Part shown: piece by piece, positions 32,800 to 42,166 of the stretch | Layout of the letters: each line of letters opens with the position of its first letter | How positions within the stretch are numbered: the stretch's first letter is position 1 | NCBI RefSeq assembly: GCF_002806945.1 | Contig: NZ_NIHC01000001.1 | Span: forward strand, 1,015,340 to 1,079,339 | Length of the DNA: 64,000 bases | Direction of reading: 5' to 3' | From: Marinobacter salexigens | GTDB lineage: Bacteria > Pseudomonadota > Gammaproteobacteria > Pseudomonadales > Oleiphilaceae | Position numbers and translations under genes: made by a program | The notes under the pieces: model-generated | Databases searched by the model: none | The model's input: the letters and a program-made list of their open reading frames with translations, nothing else | Told to the model about the DNA's origin: nothing

Positions 32800-32908
32800 C
32801 TCAAACTGTGGGTGTTTGAAAGCTCTTCATGAGCACTTTCTGGGGGCTGTAAGTGCTTGAGTTGATTTACCTAATAATGAATCCATAATCCAAAGCAGGA
32901 TTTGAGAA

Positions 32909-34216
32909 ATGACCGTAAGCATCAAACGATTGAACGCTTCCCAGGCAGACTTTGATAGCCAGCTGGCCACGCTTTTGGCATGGGACGACAGTGTTGATCA
33001 TCAGGTGAACGAGTCGGTGCGTCATATCCTGCATGAAGTGAAAACCCGTGGTGACGAGGCTGTTCTCGAGTTTACCGAGAAGTTTGATCGGCTGAATGTT
33101 GCCAGCGTTGCTGAACTGGACATGAGCCAGGCTCGTTTGCAGCAAGCCCTGAAAGCCATTCCGGAAGATCAGCGCGTGGCGCTTGAGCAAGCGGCTGAGC
33201 GTGTTCGGGATTACCACGAGCGCCAGGATCAGAAATCCTGGCAGTATCAGGACGAAGACGGCACAGTGCTGGGCCAGAAAGTGACGCCATTGGATCGCGC
33301 TGGTCTATACGTGCCAGGCGGTAAAGCGGCCTATCCGTCGTCTGTTTTGATGAACGCTATTCCTGCCAAAGTGGCTGGTGTGGGCGAAGTTATTATGGTT
33401 GTTCCTACTCCAGATGGCGTAGTGAACGATCTGGTATTGGCCGCTGCGGCTATCGCAGGCGTGGATCGAGTGTTCACGGTGGGCGGGGCGCAAGCTGTTG
33501 GGGCGCTGGCCTATGGCACGGAAACCATCCCGGCAGTAGACAAAATCGTCGGCCCCGGCAACATCTTCGTGGCGACTGCAAAGCGCGAAGTCTTCGGCAC
33601 CGTCGGCATCGACATGATCGCCGGCCCATCCGAAATACTCGTGATCTGCGACGGCAAAACCGACCCCGACTGGATCGCCATGGACCTGTTCTCCCAGGCC
33701 GAACACGACGAACAAGCGCAATCCATATTGATTAGCCCGGATGCGGCTTTCCTTGATGCCGTCGAAGCCAGCATCAACAAACTGCTCCCCACCATGGAGC
33801 GTGCCGACATCATCCGCACCTCCATGACCGACCGTGCGGCGTTGATCCAGGTTACAGACCTGAGCGAAGCCGCAAAAGTCTCCAACCGCATAGCGCCGGA
33901 ACACCTTGAGTTATCGGTAGAAGACCCGGAAGCCCTGCTTGAAGAAATTCGCCACGCTGGTGCTATCTTCATGGGCCGTTACACAGCCGAAGCACTGGGA
34001 GACTACTGCGCCGGCCCGAACCACGTCCTGCCCACCAGCGGCACGGCCCGGTTCTCTTCGCCGCTGGGCGTTTACGATTTCCAGAAGCGTTCCTCTATCA
34101 TCGGATTCAGCGCCAAGGGCGCGGATCGAATGGGGCGGGTTGCGTCGGTATTGGCGAGAGGTGAAGGGCTTACTGCCCATGCTCGCTCTGCTGAGTATCG
34201 GATCAAGAGAGACTAG
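32909..34216 (+). CDS. hisD: Histidinol dehydrogenase HisD
   Basis: 435 residues of standard length. Signature segments [32 protein letters not shown] and AEHDEQAQ. It oxidises histidinol to histidine in two NAD-dependent steps at a zinc site. In relatives hisD follows hisG closely; here the two are separated by a large palindrome. Confidence 0.96.
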   Translation: MTVSIKRLNASQADFDSQLATLLAWDDSVDHQVNESVRHILHEVKTRGDEAVLEFTEKFDRLNVASVAELDMSQARLQQALKAIPEDQRVALEQAAERVRDYHERQDQKSWQYQDEDGTVLGQKVTPLDRAGLYVPGGKAAYPSSVLMNAIPAKVAGVGEVIMVVPTPDGVVNDLVLAAAAIAGVDRVFTVGGAQAVGALAYGTETIPAVDKIVGPGNIFVATAKREVFGTVGIDMIAGPSEILVICDGKTDPDWIAMDLFSQAEHDEQAQSILISPDAAFLDAVEASINKLLPTMERADIIRTSMTDRAALIQVTDLSEAAKVSNRIAPEHLELSVEDPEALLEEIRHAGAIFMGRYTAEALGDYCAGPNHVLPTSGTARFSSPLGVYDFQKRSSIIGFSAKGADRMGRVASVLARGEGLTAHARSAEYRIKRD

Positions 34217-34309
34217 ACTTACCGCCAGTTTGTGCGCAGTCAGTTCCGATTGTTGAGCGCTGTAAGGCGTTATTGCCGAATCATTTTGAATATATCACCA
34301 TAGTCTGCA

Positions 34310-34421
34310 GGCAGTTGGGGTGGGGTGTCTTCCGGGAATGTCGTAGGCCAAGGACGGCCGGAGACAAGCGCACAAGGATGTGCTCGTAGCGGTTCCCGGA
34401 AGACACCCCACCCCAATTGCC
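34310..34421. repeat. Large covarying palindrome, copy 4
   Basis: 29-bp arms (34310-34338 against 34393-34421) with one mismatch, closing the core GGCCAAGGACGGCC hairpin then GCGCACAAGGATGTGCTCGT. It lies between hisD and hisC and ends 21 bases before the hisC start codon, so if transcribed it would form a strong hairpin in the hisC leader. Confidence 0.85.
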
Positions 34422-34442
34422 GTCTCCTCGGAGCAAGAGAGA

Positions 34443-35498
34443 ATGAGTAAATTTTGGAGCCCGCTGGTCAAAAGCCTGGAGCCATATGTGCCTGGCGAAC
34501 AACCAAAAATGGCTAACCTGGTAAAACTGAACACCAACGAAAACCCCTTCGGCCCGTCGCCAAAGGTAATCGAAGCCATCCAGGCCGAACTCAACGACAA
34601 CCTCCGCCTCTACCCCGATCCCGAAGGCGAGAGCCTGCGCCAAACCATCGCCGCTTACCACAACGTAAAACCCGAACAAGTATTCCTCGGCAACGGCTCC
34701 GATGAAGTCCTTGCGCACCTGTTTTGCGCCCTGTTCCAACACGGCGAACCCATCCTCTTCCCGGATGTCACCTACAGCTTCTACCCAGTGTATTGCGGCC
34801 TCTACAACATCGAAGGCAAAACAGTACCCCTCACAGACAACTTCGAAATCAACCCCGAAGACTACAAACAGCCTAACGGCGGAATCATCTTCCCCAACCC
34901 CAACGCGCCCACCGGCCGTTACCTTGGACTGGAACACGTAGAGGCCATCTTGCAGGCCAACCCGGAGCGTGTGGTTGTCGTTGACGAAGCTTACATCGAC
35001 TTCGGTGGTGAAACTGCCATTGCCCTTGTGGACAAGTACCCAAACCTGCTGGTCTGCCAGACACTATCCAAAGCCCGCTCGCTGGCTGGTTTACGAGTTG
35101 GGTTTGCTATTGGCCACCCGGATCTGGTTGAAGCGCTGACTCGCGTTAAAAACAGCTTCAACAGCTATCCTTTAGACAGGCTGGCCTTGGCTGGTGCGAA
35201 GGCTGCCTATGAAGACCAGGCATGGTTTGAGAAGTGCTGTGAAGGGGTTATGTCTGAGCGTGAACGCGTAACCGAAAGCCTGGAGAGCCTGGGGTTTGAA
35301 GTGCTGCCGTCGAAAGCGAACTTCGTATTTGCCCGGCACAAAGAAAAATCCGGTGAAAGCCTGGCAAAAGCACTGCGAGAGAAGGGGATTATTGTTCGTC
35401 ATTTCAATAAGCCCAGAATCAGTGATTTTTTGCGAATCACCATTGGCACCCCAGAGCAAAACGACGCCCTGATCTCCGGCCTCCGGCCCTGCTCCTAG
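34443..35498 (+). CDS. hisC: Histidinol-phosphate aminotransferase HisC
   Basis: 351 residues, fold-type I PLP enzyme. PLP lysine is Lys210 in TLSKARSL; Asp181 and Tyr184 in DEAYIDF bind the cofactor; NPNAPTG at 152-158. It transaminates imidazole-acetol phosphate with glutamate. The ATG at 34443 has GGAG seven bases ahead; the frame upstream runs into the palindrome and is not used. Confidence 0.95.
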   Translation: MSKFWSPLVKSLEPYVPGEQPKMANLVKLNTNENPFGPSPKVIEAIQAELNDNLRLYPDPEGESLRQTIAAYHNVKPEQVFLGNGSDEVLAHLFCALFQHGEPILFPDVTYSFYPVYCGLYNIEGKTVPLTDNFEINPEDYKQPNGGIIFPNPNAPTGRYLGLEHVEAILQANPERVVVVDEAYIDFGGETAIALVDKYPNLLVCQTLSKARSLAGLRVGFAIGHPDLVEALTRVKNSFNSYPLDRLALAGAKAAYEDQAWFEKCCEGVMSERERVTESLESLGFEVLPSKANFVFARHKEKSGESLAKALREKGIIVRHFNKPRISDFLRITIGTPEQNDALISGLRPCS

Positions 35499-35516
35499 CC
35501 TGTGGTATTGTGCAAA

Positions 35517-35626
35517 GAGCAGGGCACGAAGGGGCTTCCGGGAACCGCTACGAGCACATCCATGTGCGCTTGTCTCCGGCCGTCCTTGGCCTACGACATT
35601 CCCGGAAGCCCCTTCGTGCCCTACTC
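35517..35626. repeat. Large covarying palindrome, copy 5
   Basis: 24 bp of perfect arm (35521-35544 against 35599-35622), extended to 28 bp with one mismatch (35517-35544 / 35599-35626). Core in reverse orientation and nearly identical to copy 4. It begins 18 bases after the hisC stop and fills much of the 164-base gap to the NIF3 gene. Confidence 0.85.
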
Positions 35627-35662
35627 ATCGAAACTTGGTGATATAGCGAACGGGAGATAAAC

Positions 35663-36406
35663 ATGACTGCGCGTGATAGCGTTATTGCTAAGATCAACGA
35701 ATGGCTAACCCCAAGTGAGTTTCAGGATTACTGCCCTAACGGCCTGCAAGTCGAAGGCAAAACTGACATATCGACCATAGTCACCGGCGTAACTGCCTCT
35801 CAGGACCTCATAGAAGCAGCCATTGTAGCCAACGCCGATATGTTGATCGTTCATCATGGCTATTTCTGGAAAGGTGAGGATCAAACAATCCGGGGCATGA
35901 AGCGCGAACGTCTAAAGCGCCTGCTGGATAACGACATCAACCTGCTCGCTTACCACCTGCCACTGGATGACCACCCGGAATACGGCAACAACCGCCAGTT
36001 GGCAGGCATCCTCGGTATCGAAAACCCAAGGCCGCTAAATGGCCTGGTCTGGGAAGGTGAGCTTAAAGAACCGCTAACCCCCGAAAAGTTCGGGCTGCAA
36101 ATTGCCCGGGCACTCCACCGCGACCCCCTGAGAGTCGGCAACGGCAGGGCAGAAATCAAAAGGGTAGGTTGGTGCACCGGTGCGGCACAAGGATTCATCA
36201 ACACAGCCATCGACGCCGGCCTGGACGCCTACATCAGCGGCGAAATCTCTGAGCCGACCACACACACAGCGAGAGAGTGCGGCATTCACTATTATGCAGC
36301 CGGCCACCATGCGACAGAACGATACGGCGTAAAAGCACTGGGAGAGGCGCTAGAAAAAGAGTTCGGACTCAAGCACCGTTTCATCGACTGTGATAACCCC
36401 GTCTGA
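35663..36406 (+). CDS. NIF3-like metal-binding protein (YbgI family)
   Basis: 247 residues, the short NIF3 form. Metal-binding histidines are visible in VHHGYFWKG near residue 65 and in AAGHHATERYG near residue 215; the NGLQVEG opening is typical. Proteins of this family have a dinuclear metal site; the role proposed for E. coli YbgI is GTP cyclohydrolase-like or unknown. Often called GTP cyclohydrolase 1 type 2, but function is unsettled. No operon partner is apparent. Confidence 0.88.
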   Translation: MTARDSVIAKINEWLTPSEFQDYCPNGLQVEGKTDISTIVTGVTASQDLIEAAIVANADMLIVHHGYFWKGEDQTIRGMKRERLKRLLDNDINLLAYHLPLDDHPEYGNNRQLAGILGIENPRPLNGLVWEGELKEPLTPEKFGLQIARALHRDPLRVGNGRAEIKRVGWCTGAAQGFINTAIDAGLDAYISGEISEPTTHTARECGIHYYAAGHHATERYGVKALGEALEKEFGLKHRFIDCDNPV

Positions 36407-36521
36407 ACAGCCACACAAATGTTGGTGGTGTTTTAGGCTAATTCTGTGATGCAGAAATATTCAAACAGGGATCGTCAGTCAGAAGGTATCTAAAGCGACT
36501 AGCACAAAAGTTGGGTTGAGA

Positions 36522-36629
36522 GGGGTGGGGGACAGCTTCCCAAAACTGTGCGGAGCCATGGATGGCGGAGCCCAAGCGTCACATGGATGTGCCGCAAGGA
36601 GCGTGTTTTGGGAAGCTGTACCCCACGCC
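36522..36629. repeat. Large covarying palindrome, copy 6
   Basis: 25-bp arms (36522-36546 against 36605-36629) with two mismatches. Core as in copy 3 but in plus orientation: GCCATGGATGGC hairpin, then CACATGGATGTG. It sits between the convergent NIF3 and zapG genes. The rest of the 269-base gap shows nothing else. Confidence 0.85.
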
Positions 36630-36675
36630 ACTCACAGCACCACACTATCAGTCCTGCTAATCGTACTCCGGAAAC

Positions 36676-37104
36676 TCAGGCCTCAGCCGGCTTATCACCC
36701 TTCTTCAAACCAAAGTCCTCAGAAAGCGTCCCGGAAGTCTTGGGCGCATAATCCCGCGGCGGCTCAACACCATCCTCGCTAACCTCCTCAAGACGCTTGC
36801 GGGAAGTCTGCTCAGCCAACTCAGCCATCCACTCCTCATCATTGCACAGCCGATTTGCCCCGCGAGCCATATGCTGATTCACATCCCGATACGCATCATT
36901 AAACCGGCGCAGCAAATGAGCCGACTCCATAAAGTGCTCGTTCACCTGAGCCTGATAGCGCGTGTATTCGTTTCGCACTTCCTCCACCTGCTGCTCCGCA
37001 CGGCGCTGCCGCAGCGTGGAACCTTGCCCCGAGCGACCAATAATCGCCCCAATGACAATGCCAACAATTAATGCGGCAATCGCTGCCAGAATCAGGTTTG
37101 TCAT
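36676..37104 (-). CDS. zapG: DUF1043 membrane protein ZapG (YhcB)
   Basis: 142 residues. One N-terminal membrane helix (residues 3-24, LILAAIAALIVGIVIGAIIG) and a long cytoplasmic coiled coil (LRQRRAEQQVEEVRNEYTRYQ). YhcB/ZapG links cell elongation and division in enterobacteria. It is divergent from zapE, its usual neighbour. Confidence 0.92.
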   Translation of the reverse strand: MTNLILAAIAALIVGIVIGAIIGRSGQGSTLRQRRAEQQVEEVRNEYTRYQAQVNEHFMESAHLLRRFNDAYRDVNQHMARGANRLCNDEEWMAELAEQTSRKRLEEVSEDGVEPPRDYAPKTSGTLSEDFGLKKGDKPAEA

Positions 37105-37298
37105 ATGCTGTATCGTCCTGTTGCCTGAAAAGTGAGCTAACCCATGCTGGTCAGTATAACGCCCGCAGCCTCATCAGCCCATGCCTGAATAGTGCGCCAA
37201 TCGTCGTATTGCCCGGCAGGCCCCCAGCATGGCGAAAAAAATGTATATACGCGATAATACGCCGCCCAAAATCCACGATTACACCCCGGGAATTCCTG

Positions 37299-38432
37299 AT
37301 GACAGCCTCTATGCCTACTGCAGCAACCACGAACCTGACACCCTGGCAGCGTTACCAAAAGGATCTTGAGCGCCCGGAGTTTCATAAGGACCCCGCCCAG
37401 GCCGATGCCGTTCAGCGCCTCCAGACACTCTACGATAAACTGGTGGAAGCGGAAAGCGAACGCGGCAAAGCGGTTACCAAATTGCGGCGCAAGTTGAAAA
37501 AAGGACGGGAAGAGCCCGTTAAAGGCCTTTATTTCTGGGGCGGTGTTGGCCGTGGCAAAACCTACCTGATGGACACGTTTTTTGAGTCCCTGCCGTTCAA
37601 CCGCAAGATGCGCGTGCATTTCCATCGCTTTATGCAGAGGGTTCATCAGGAACTGAGAGGCCTGAAGGGTGAAAAAAACCCCTTGGATCTGGTGGCCAAA
37701 AAGTTTGCCGATGAAGCCCGCGTGATCTGTTTCGATGAGTTTTTCGTTTCTGATATCGGCGATGCCATGATCCTTGCCACCCTCATGGGCGGATTATTCA
37801 AGCGCGGCGTTACCTTGGTGTGTACATCCAATATAGTGCCTGATGGCCTTTACAAAGACGGCTTGCAGCGAGCCCGTTTTCTGCCCGCTATTGCGTTAGT
37901 AAACAAATATACCGATGTAGTGAATGTGGATGGCGGCATCGATTATCGCCTGCGCACTCTGGAGCAGGCCGAGCTTTATTACTCGCCACTGGGCGACGAA
38001 GCAGATGCCAGCTTGCGTAAAAGCTTTGATGCCCTGGCGGTTGAAGCCGGCAAACACAGCCAATCCATGGAAATCAACGGGCGCAAGATCCCCGCGCAGG
38101 CCCATGCCGACGATGTGGTCTGGTTTGACTTTAAAGACGTGTGCGACGGCCCGCGCAGCCAGAATGACTACATCGAAATGGCACGCCAGTTCCACGCCAT
38201 TATCGTCAGCAATGTACCTGTACTTGGTGGGGATAAAGACGATCAGTCCCGGCGTTTTGTCAACATGATTGATGAGTTCTACGACCGTAACGTAAAGGTC
38301 ATTATTTCTGCCGCTGCGCCAATCACCGAACTCTATTCTGGCGGGCGCCTGAGTTTTGAGTTTGAGCGCACTGAGTCGCGCCTTCTGGAAATGCAGTCCC
38401 AGGAATATCTGGAAGCGCCGCATAAGCCTTAA
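37299..38432 (+). CDS. zapE: Cell division ATPase ZapE
   Basis: 377 residues of the AFG1-like AAA family. Walker A GGVGRGKT at residues 81-88; Walker B VICFDEFFVSDIGDAM. ZapE destabilises FtsZ rings late in division. The frame is open 76 codons upstream, back across the start of zapG, but ATG 37299 matches the family N-terminus. Confidence 0.93.
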   Translation: MTASMPTAATTNLTPWQRYQKDLERPEFHKDPAQADAVQRLQTLYDKLVEAESERGKAVTKLRRKLKKGREEPVKGLYFWGGVGRGKTYLMDTFFESLPFNRKMRVHFHRFMQRVHQELRGLKGEKNPLDLVAKKFADEARVICFDEFFVSDIGDAMILATLMGGLFKRGVTLVCTSNIVPDGLYKDGLQRARFLPAIALVNKYTDVVNVDGGIDYRLRTLEQAELYYSPLGDEADASLRKSFDALAVEAGKHSQSMEINGRKIPAQAHADDVVWFDFKDVCDGPRSQNDYIEMARQFHAIIVSNVPVLGGDKDDQSRRFVNMIDEFYDRNVKVIISAAAPITELYSGGRLSFEFERTESRLLEMQSQEYLEAPHKP

Positions 38433-38687
38433 AACCGCAAAAACCCATCAAAAGCAAAGTGGTTGCATCCAGAATTCTTGTCTATAGTGAAAACGTGCGA
38501 GTAAACCCGACGCCGAGCGGGGTGGTAAGCAGGTAGTGAGAGCAAAATCATACTTTTGACTGATCAAAGCACTGGACAGCGTTAGCTATAGTGCTTACAT
38601 CACGAGCACTGTGCATGAAGCCTCCAATACATCGTGAATACCAATAATCAGAGCAGCGACTCAGAACAACAATGGAGTAGCCTTCCA

Positions 38688-40607
38688 ATGACAAGAAAAA
38701 CACACCAATGGCAGCGTTGGACCAAGATACCGCTCGCCGTGGCAGTGGCAGCCGGCATGTCTGGCCAAGCGTCTGCGTACTCATTCTATCTCGGCGATGT
38801 AGAGGCGCAGTTTAACACCACGCTGTCTGCAGGCGCCGGCTGGCGTACCCAGAATCAGGATAAACGCCTGATTTCCCAGGGTAACCTCGGGCCGGAGTAT
38901 GCGCCTGTTTCAGCGGGCGGAGATCCTAATTTTGCAAACATCGGCTCGTCTACGAACAACTACGACGACGGCAACCTTAACTTTGATAAGGGCGACACCT
39001 ACTCCAAGATCGTGAAAGGCAACAGTGAACTGTTCCTTGATTACGCGGTGGATAGTCAATACCTGACTCGCGTAGGTGGTTTGTTGCGTGGCCTTTACTG
39101 GTACGACTTCGAGCTGAAAGATGAGTCGCGCGCGGTAGATGATGTTGGACAGCGTCGCGAACTGAACAGAAAAGCGAAAGATAACGCTTCCGGCGGTGAG
39201 ATTCTGGATGCCTACGTGTTCACAGATTGGTATCTGGGTGATGTTCCCCTGAGTGTTCGCTACGGTAAGCAAGTAGTCAGCTGGGGTGAGAGCACCTTCA
39301 TTCAGGGCGGTATCAACGTTATCAACCCGGTTGACGTTCCTGCCTTCCGTGCACCTGGCTCCGAGCTGAAAGACGCCTTGCTGCCAGTTGAAATGTTTTA
39401 CCTGTCGGCCGGTGTCACAGAAAACCTGACGGTCGAAACCTTTATCCAGACGGACTGGGAACCGGTTCGCCCGGATGACTGCGGCACATTCTTCTCAACC
39501 AGTGATTTTGCTGCCGATGGATGTGGACCGATTCTGCTGGCTGGCGCCTTGCCCGACTCTCAGGCCTACGCCCAAGGCTTTGTTGCTCCCCGTCTGGGTG
39601 ATCAGGAAGCCGACTCAAAAGATCAGTTCGGTGTAGCGCTGCGCTGGTATGTTCCAGCTCTGAACGACTCAGAAATCGGGCTCTACTACATCAAATACAA
39701 TAGCCGCCTGCCTTACGTTAACGGCTTGGTGAACAACCCGGCATCTCCGAAGCCGGGCCAGCAGAATGATCCTTCATTGCCATACTCGCAGTTCCCCAGT
39801 TACTACATGGCGTATCCGGAGAACATTAATCTCTATGGCATCAGTATCAACACGACCACCCCGGGTGGTTGGTCGCTGGGTGCAGAATACAGCTTCCGTG
39901 AGAACGTGCCCTTGCAGTGGAATGCGTTTGAGCTGATTTTTGGTGGTATCCAGCAGCGGGGACCGAATGGAGAGGTTCTGAGTAAGTTGGAAGCGCAGCG
40001 TATTGAGGAAGCCGGTGGTCCGGGGGCAAACCTTGCAGGCAAGCCGTCTGAAGGCTTCGACCGGTTTAAGGTTTCCCAGGCTCAGTTCACTTTGATCAAA
40101 TTCTTTGATCAGATTATGGGTGCAAGCCGTGTGTCGCTCATTACCGAGTTTGGTGCGACCTACGTGCACGACTTGCCAGATTATGATGAGGCGCGTTACG
40201 GGCGCTCTGGCACCTTCGGTATCGGTGAGATTCCCTTGGCGAGCCTCGGTGGCGCTGATTTCTGTGCCTTGGGTGGAAATGCCAACATCAACTACTGCAA
40301 CAACGAAGGCTTTACGACATCCTTCTCCTGGGGCTATCGCTCACGTCTGGTCTGGGATTACCCGAACGTCTTTGCTGGTATCAACCTTTCTCCGCAGTTG
40401 GCGTGGAGCCATGACGTGAAAGGCTATAGCCCGCAGCCTGGCGGTGCCTTCAACGAAGGCAGCAAAGCTATCGGATTGTCGCTGCAGGGCGTTTATCAAA
40501 ACAGAATCACCGGCAATATCGGTTACACAAACTTTTTCGGTGGCAAGCCGTATAACGAGATGACTGACCGGGATTTCGTGAGTGCCAGCGTTTCCTACTC
40601 ATTCTGA
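38688..40607 (+). CDS. DUF1302 outer-membrane protein
   Basis: 639 residues. A signal peptide (basic n-region, LAVAVAAGMSGQASA) is followed by a beta-rich body ending SVSYSF with the terminal Phe typical of outer-membrane barrels. The YFYLGDVEAQFNTTLSAG-like opening and VRYGKQVVSWGES mark DUF1302. Such proteins occur with DUF1329 partners near ester, sterol or aromatic degradation genes; transport of hydrophobic compounds is suspected, not shown. The ATG at 38688 has GGAG ten bases ahead; a GTG 18 codons earlier is less likely because it would lengthen the n-region. Confidence 0.88.
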   Translation: MTRKTHQWQRWTKIPLAVAVAAGMSGQASAYSFYLGDVEAQFNTTLSAGAGWRTQNQDKRLISQGNLGPEYAPVSAGGDPNFANIGSSTNNYDDGNLNFDKGDTYSKIVKGNSELFLDYAVDSQYLTRVGGLLRGLYWYDFELKDESRAVDDVGQRRELNRKAKDNASGGEILDAYVFTDWYLGDVPLSVRYGKQVVSWGESTFIQGGINVINPVDVPAFRAPGSELKDALLPVEMFYLSAGVTENLTVETFIQTDWEPVRPDDCGTFFSTSDFAADGCGPILLAGALPDSQAYAQGFVAPRLGDQEADSKDQFGVALRWYVPALNDSEIGLYYIKYNSRLPYVNGLVNNPASPKPGQQNDPSLPYSQFPSYYMAYPENINLYGISINTTTPGGWSLGAEYSFRENVPLQWNAFELIFGGIQQRGPNGEVLSKLEAQRIEEAGGPGANLAGKPSEGFDRFKVSQAQFTLIKFFDQIMGASRVSLITEFGATYVHDLPDYDEARYGRSGTFGIGEIPLASLGGADFCALGGNANINYCNNEGFTTSFSWGYRSRLVWDYPNVFAGINLSPQLAWSHDVKGYSPQPGGAFNEGSKAIGLSLQGVYQNRITGNIGYTNFFGGKPYNEMTDRDFVSASVSYSF

Positions 40608-40640
40608 ACCGTCAAGAATTCGTTTAACGAGGTAATTTAA

Positions 40641-42002
40641 ATGAAACTAAGCAAGAAATTACTGACCACAGGCATACTGGCGGCGAGTCTCGTTGCTGGC
40701 CAGGCTTGGGGCGCAGTTTCTGCCGAAGAAGCAGCCAAGCTGGGTGATTCACTGACACCCATGGGCGCTGAAAAAGCAGGTAATGGCGATACTATTCCTG
40801 CGTGGAATGGCGGCCTTACAACGCCGCCGGCCGGCTATAAAGGTGACGGTATTTATGTAAACCCGTTCCCCAACGAGAAGCCCAAGTTTACTATTGATCA
40901 GAGCAACGTGGCAGAATATGCCGACAAACTGTCTCCCGGGCAGGTTGCGATGATCAGGCAGTACCCGGATTATGTCCTCCCGGTGTATGAAACCCATCGT
41001 ACAGCGGCTTATCCGCAAACCATTATGGATGAGACGGTCGAGAACGCGACCAAGGCCGAAATGATCAAGGATGGTAACGGGCTGACGAATTACCAGAACG
41101 CAACGCCATTCCCGATTCCTCAGAACGGCCTGGAGGTTATCTGGAACCACCTGACCCGCTACCGTGGCGGTGCGGTTCAGCGTAACGTTGGGCAAGCAAC
41201 GCCTACAGCCAATGGGGCCTACTCCATTGTAAAGTTCCAGGACGAATTTTCATGGCGTACGCATCTATCAGACTACGCTCCAGATAAAGACCCCAACGTG
41301 TTGTTCTACTTCAAGCAGGCTATCACTGGCCCAGCCCGTCTCGCCGGTAACGTATTGCTGGTTCATGAGACCTTGGACCAGGTGGCCGAACCACGTCGTG
41401 CCTGGGTATACAACGCAGGGCAGCGTCGTGTTCGCCGTGCGCCACAGGTTGCTTACGACGGGCCAGGTACAGCGGCCGACGGCATGCGCACATCAGATAA
41501 CTTCGATATGTTCAACGGCGCCCCGGACCGCTACAACTGGGAGCTGGTTGGCAAAAAGGAAATGTACATTCCGTACAACTCCTACAAGCTGGTTGATCGC
41601 AACCTGACCTATGATCAGATCGTCAAGCCAGGGCATATCAATCAGAATCTGACCCGATACGAACTCCACCGTGTATGGCACGTGCGCGCAACCCTGAAGG
41701 AAGGCGAGCGCCATATCTATGCTCAGCGTGACATGTTCATTGATGAGGACTCCTGGCAGGCTACCGTAGTTGATCACTACGACGGCCGTGGTGAGCTGTG
41801 GCGTGTGGCAGAGGCGCACTCCATGCAGTTCTATGATAAAGACATTCCCTGGTATGCCGTTGAAACCCTGTACGACCTGCTATCTGGCCGTTACCTGGTT
41901 CTCGGCCTGACCAACGAGGAAGTCAATCCGTATCAGTTTGGCGTTCAGCGCCAGTCCAGAGATTACACCCCTGCGGCCCTTCGCCGTGCAGGTACGCGTT
42001 GA
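40641..42002 (+). CDS. DUF1329 periplasmic/outer-membrane-associated protein
   Basis: 453 residues. Signal peptide ending AWG before AVSAEEAAKLG (about residue 25), then LTPMGAEKAGNGDTIPAW, the DUF1329 hallmark. The fold is LolB/LolA-like in related structures. It follows the DUF1302 gene by 33 bases, and the pair is clearly one unit. Function is not established. A strong terminator follows 20 bases later, separating it from the LuxR gene. Confidence 0.9.
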   Translation: MKLSKKLLTTGILAASLVAGQAWGAVSAEEAAKLGDSLTPMGAEKAGNGDTIPAWNGGLTTPPAGYKGDGIYVNPFPNEKPKFTIDQSNVAEYADKLSPGQVAMIRQYPDYVLPVYETHRTAAYPQTIMDETVENATKAEMIKDGNGLTNYQNATPFPIPQNGLEVIWNHLTRYRGGAVQRNVGQATPTANGAYSIVKFQDEFSWRTHLSDYAPDKDPNVLFYFKQAITGPARLAGNVLLVHETLDQVAEPRRAWVYNAGQRRVRRAPQVAYDGPGTAADGMRTSDNFDMFNGAPDRYNWELVGKKEMYIPYNSYKLVDRNLTYDQIVKPGHINQNLTRYELHRVWHVRATLKEGERHIYAQRDMFIDEDSWQATVVDHYDGRGELWRVAEAHSMQFYDKDIPWYAVETLYDLLSGRYLVLGLTNEEVNPYQFGVQRQSRDYTPAALRRAGTR

Positions 42003-42022
42003 GGGTAAACTGGATCTCCCAG

Positions 42023-42050
42023 AAACGGCGGGCCTTGGCCCGCCGTTTTT
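42023..42050 (+). terminator. Rho-independent terminator after the DUF1302/DUF1329 pair
   Basis: ACGGCGGGCC paired with GGCCCGCCGT (10 bp, 2-base tip), preceded by A and followed by TTTTT, starts 20 bases after the DUF1329 stop codon. Confidence 0.9.
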
Positions 42051-42166
42051 GTTACTGCGTTCAAAAAACTGCCGCCAGATAAATACCTTTAACGTCAAAA
42101 CTTTGCAGATGCCCCCTCAATTGGTTTAACCTCCCAATATCATTAAAGAAGTATCCGGGGCAGTGT

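Noticed and set aside
32612..32860. 82-residue open frame after hisG
   Set aside because: Covers a palindrome copy, with no ribosome site or coding bias.
36516..36782. 88-residue open frame after the NIF3 gene
   Set aside because: Overlaps a palindrome and the end of zapG on the other strand.
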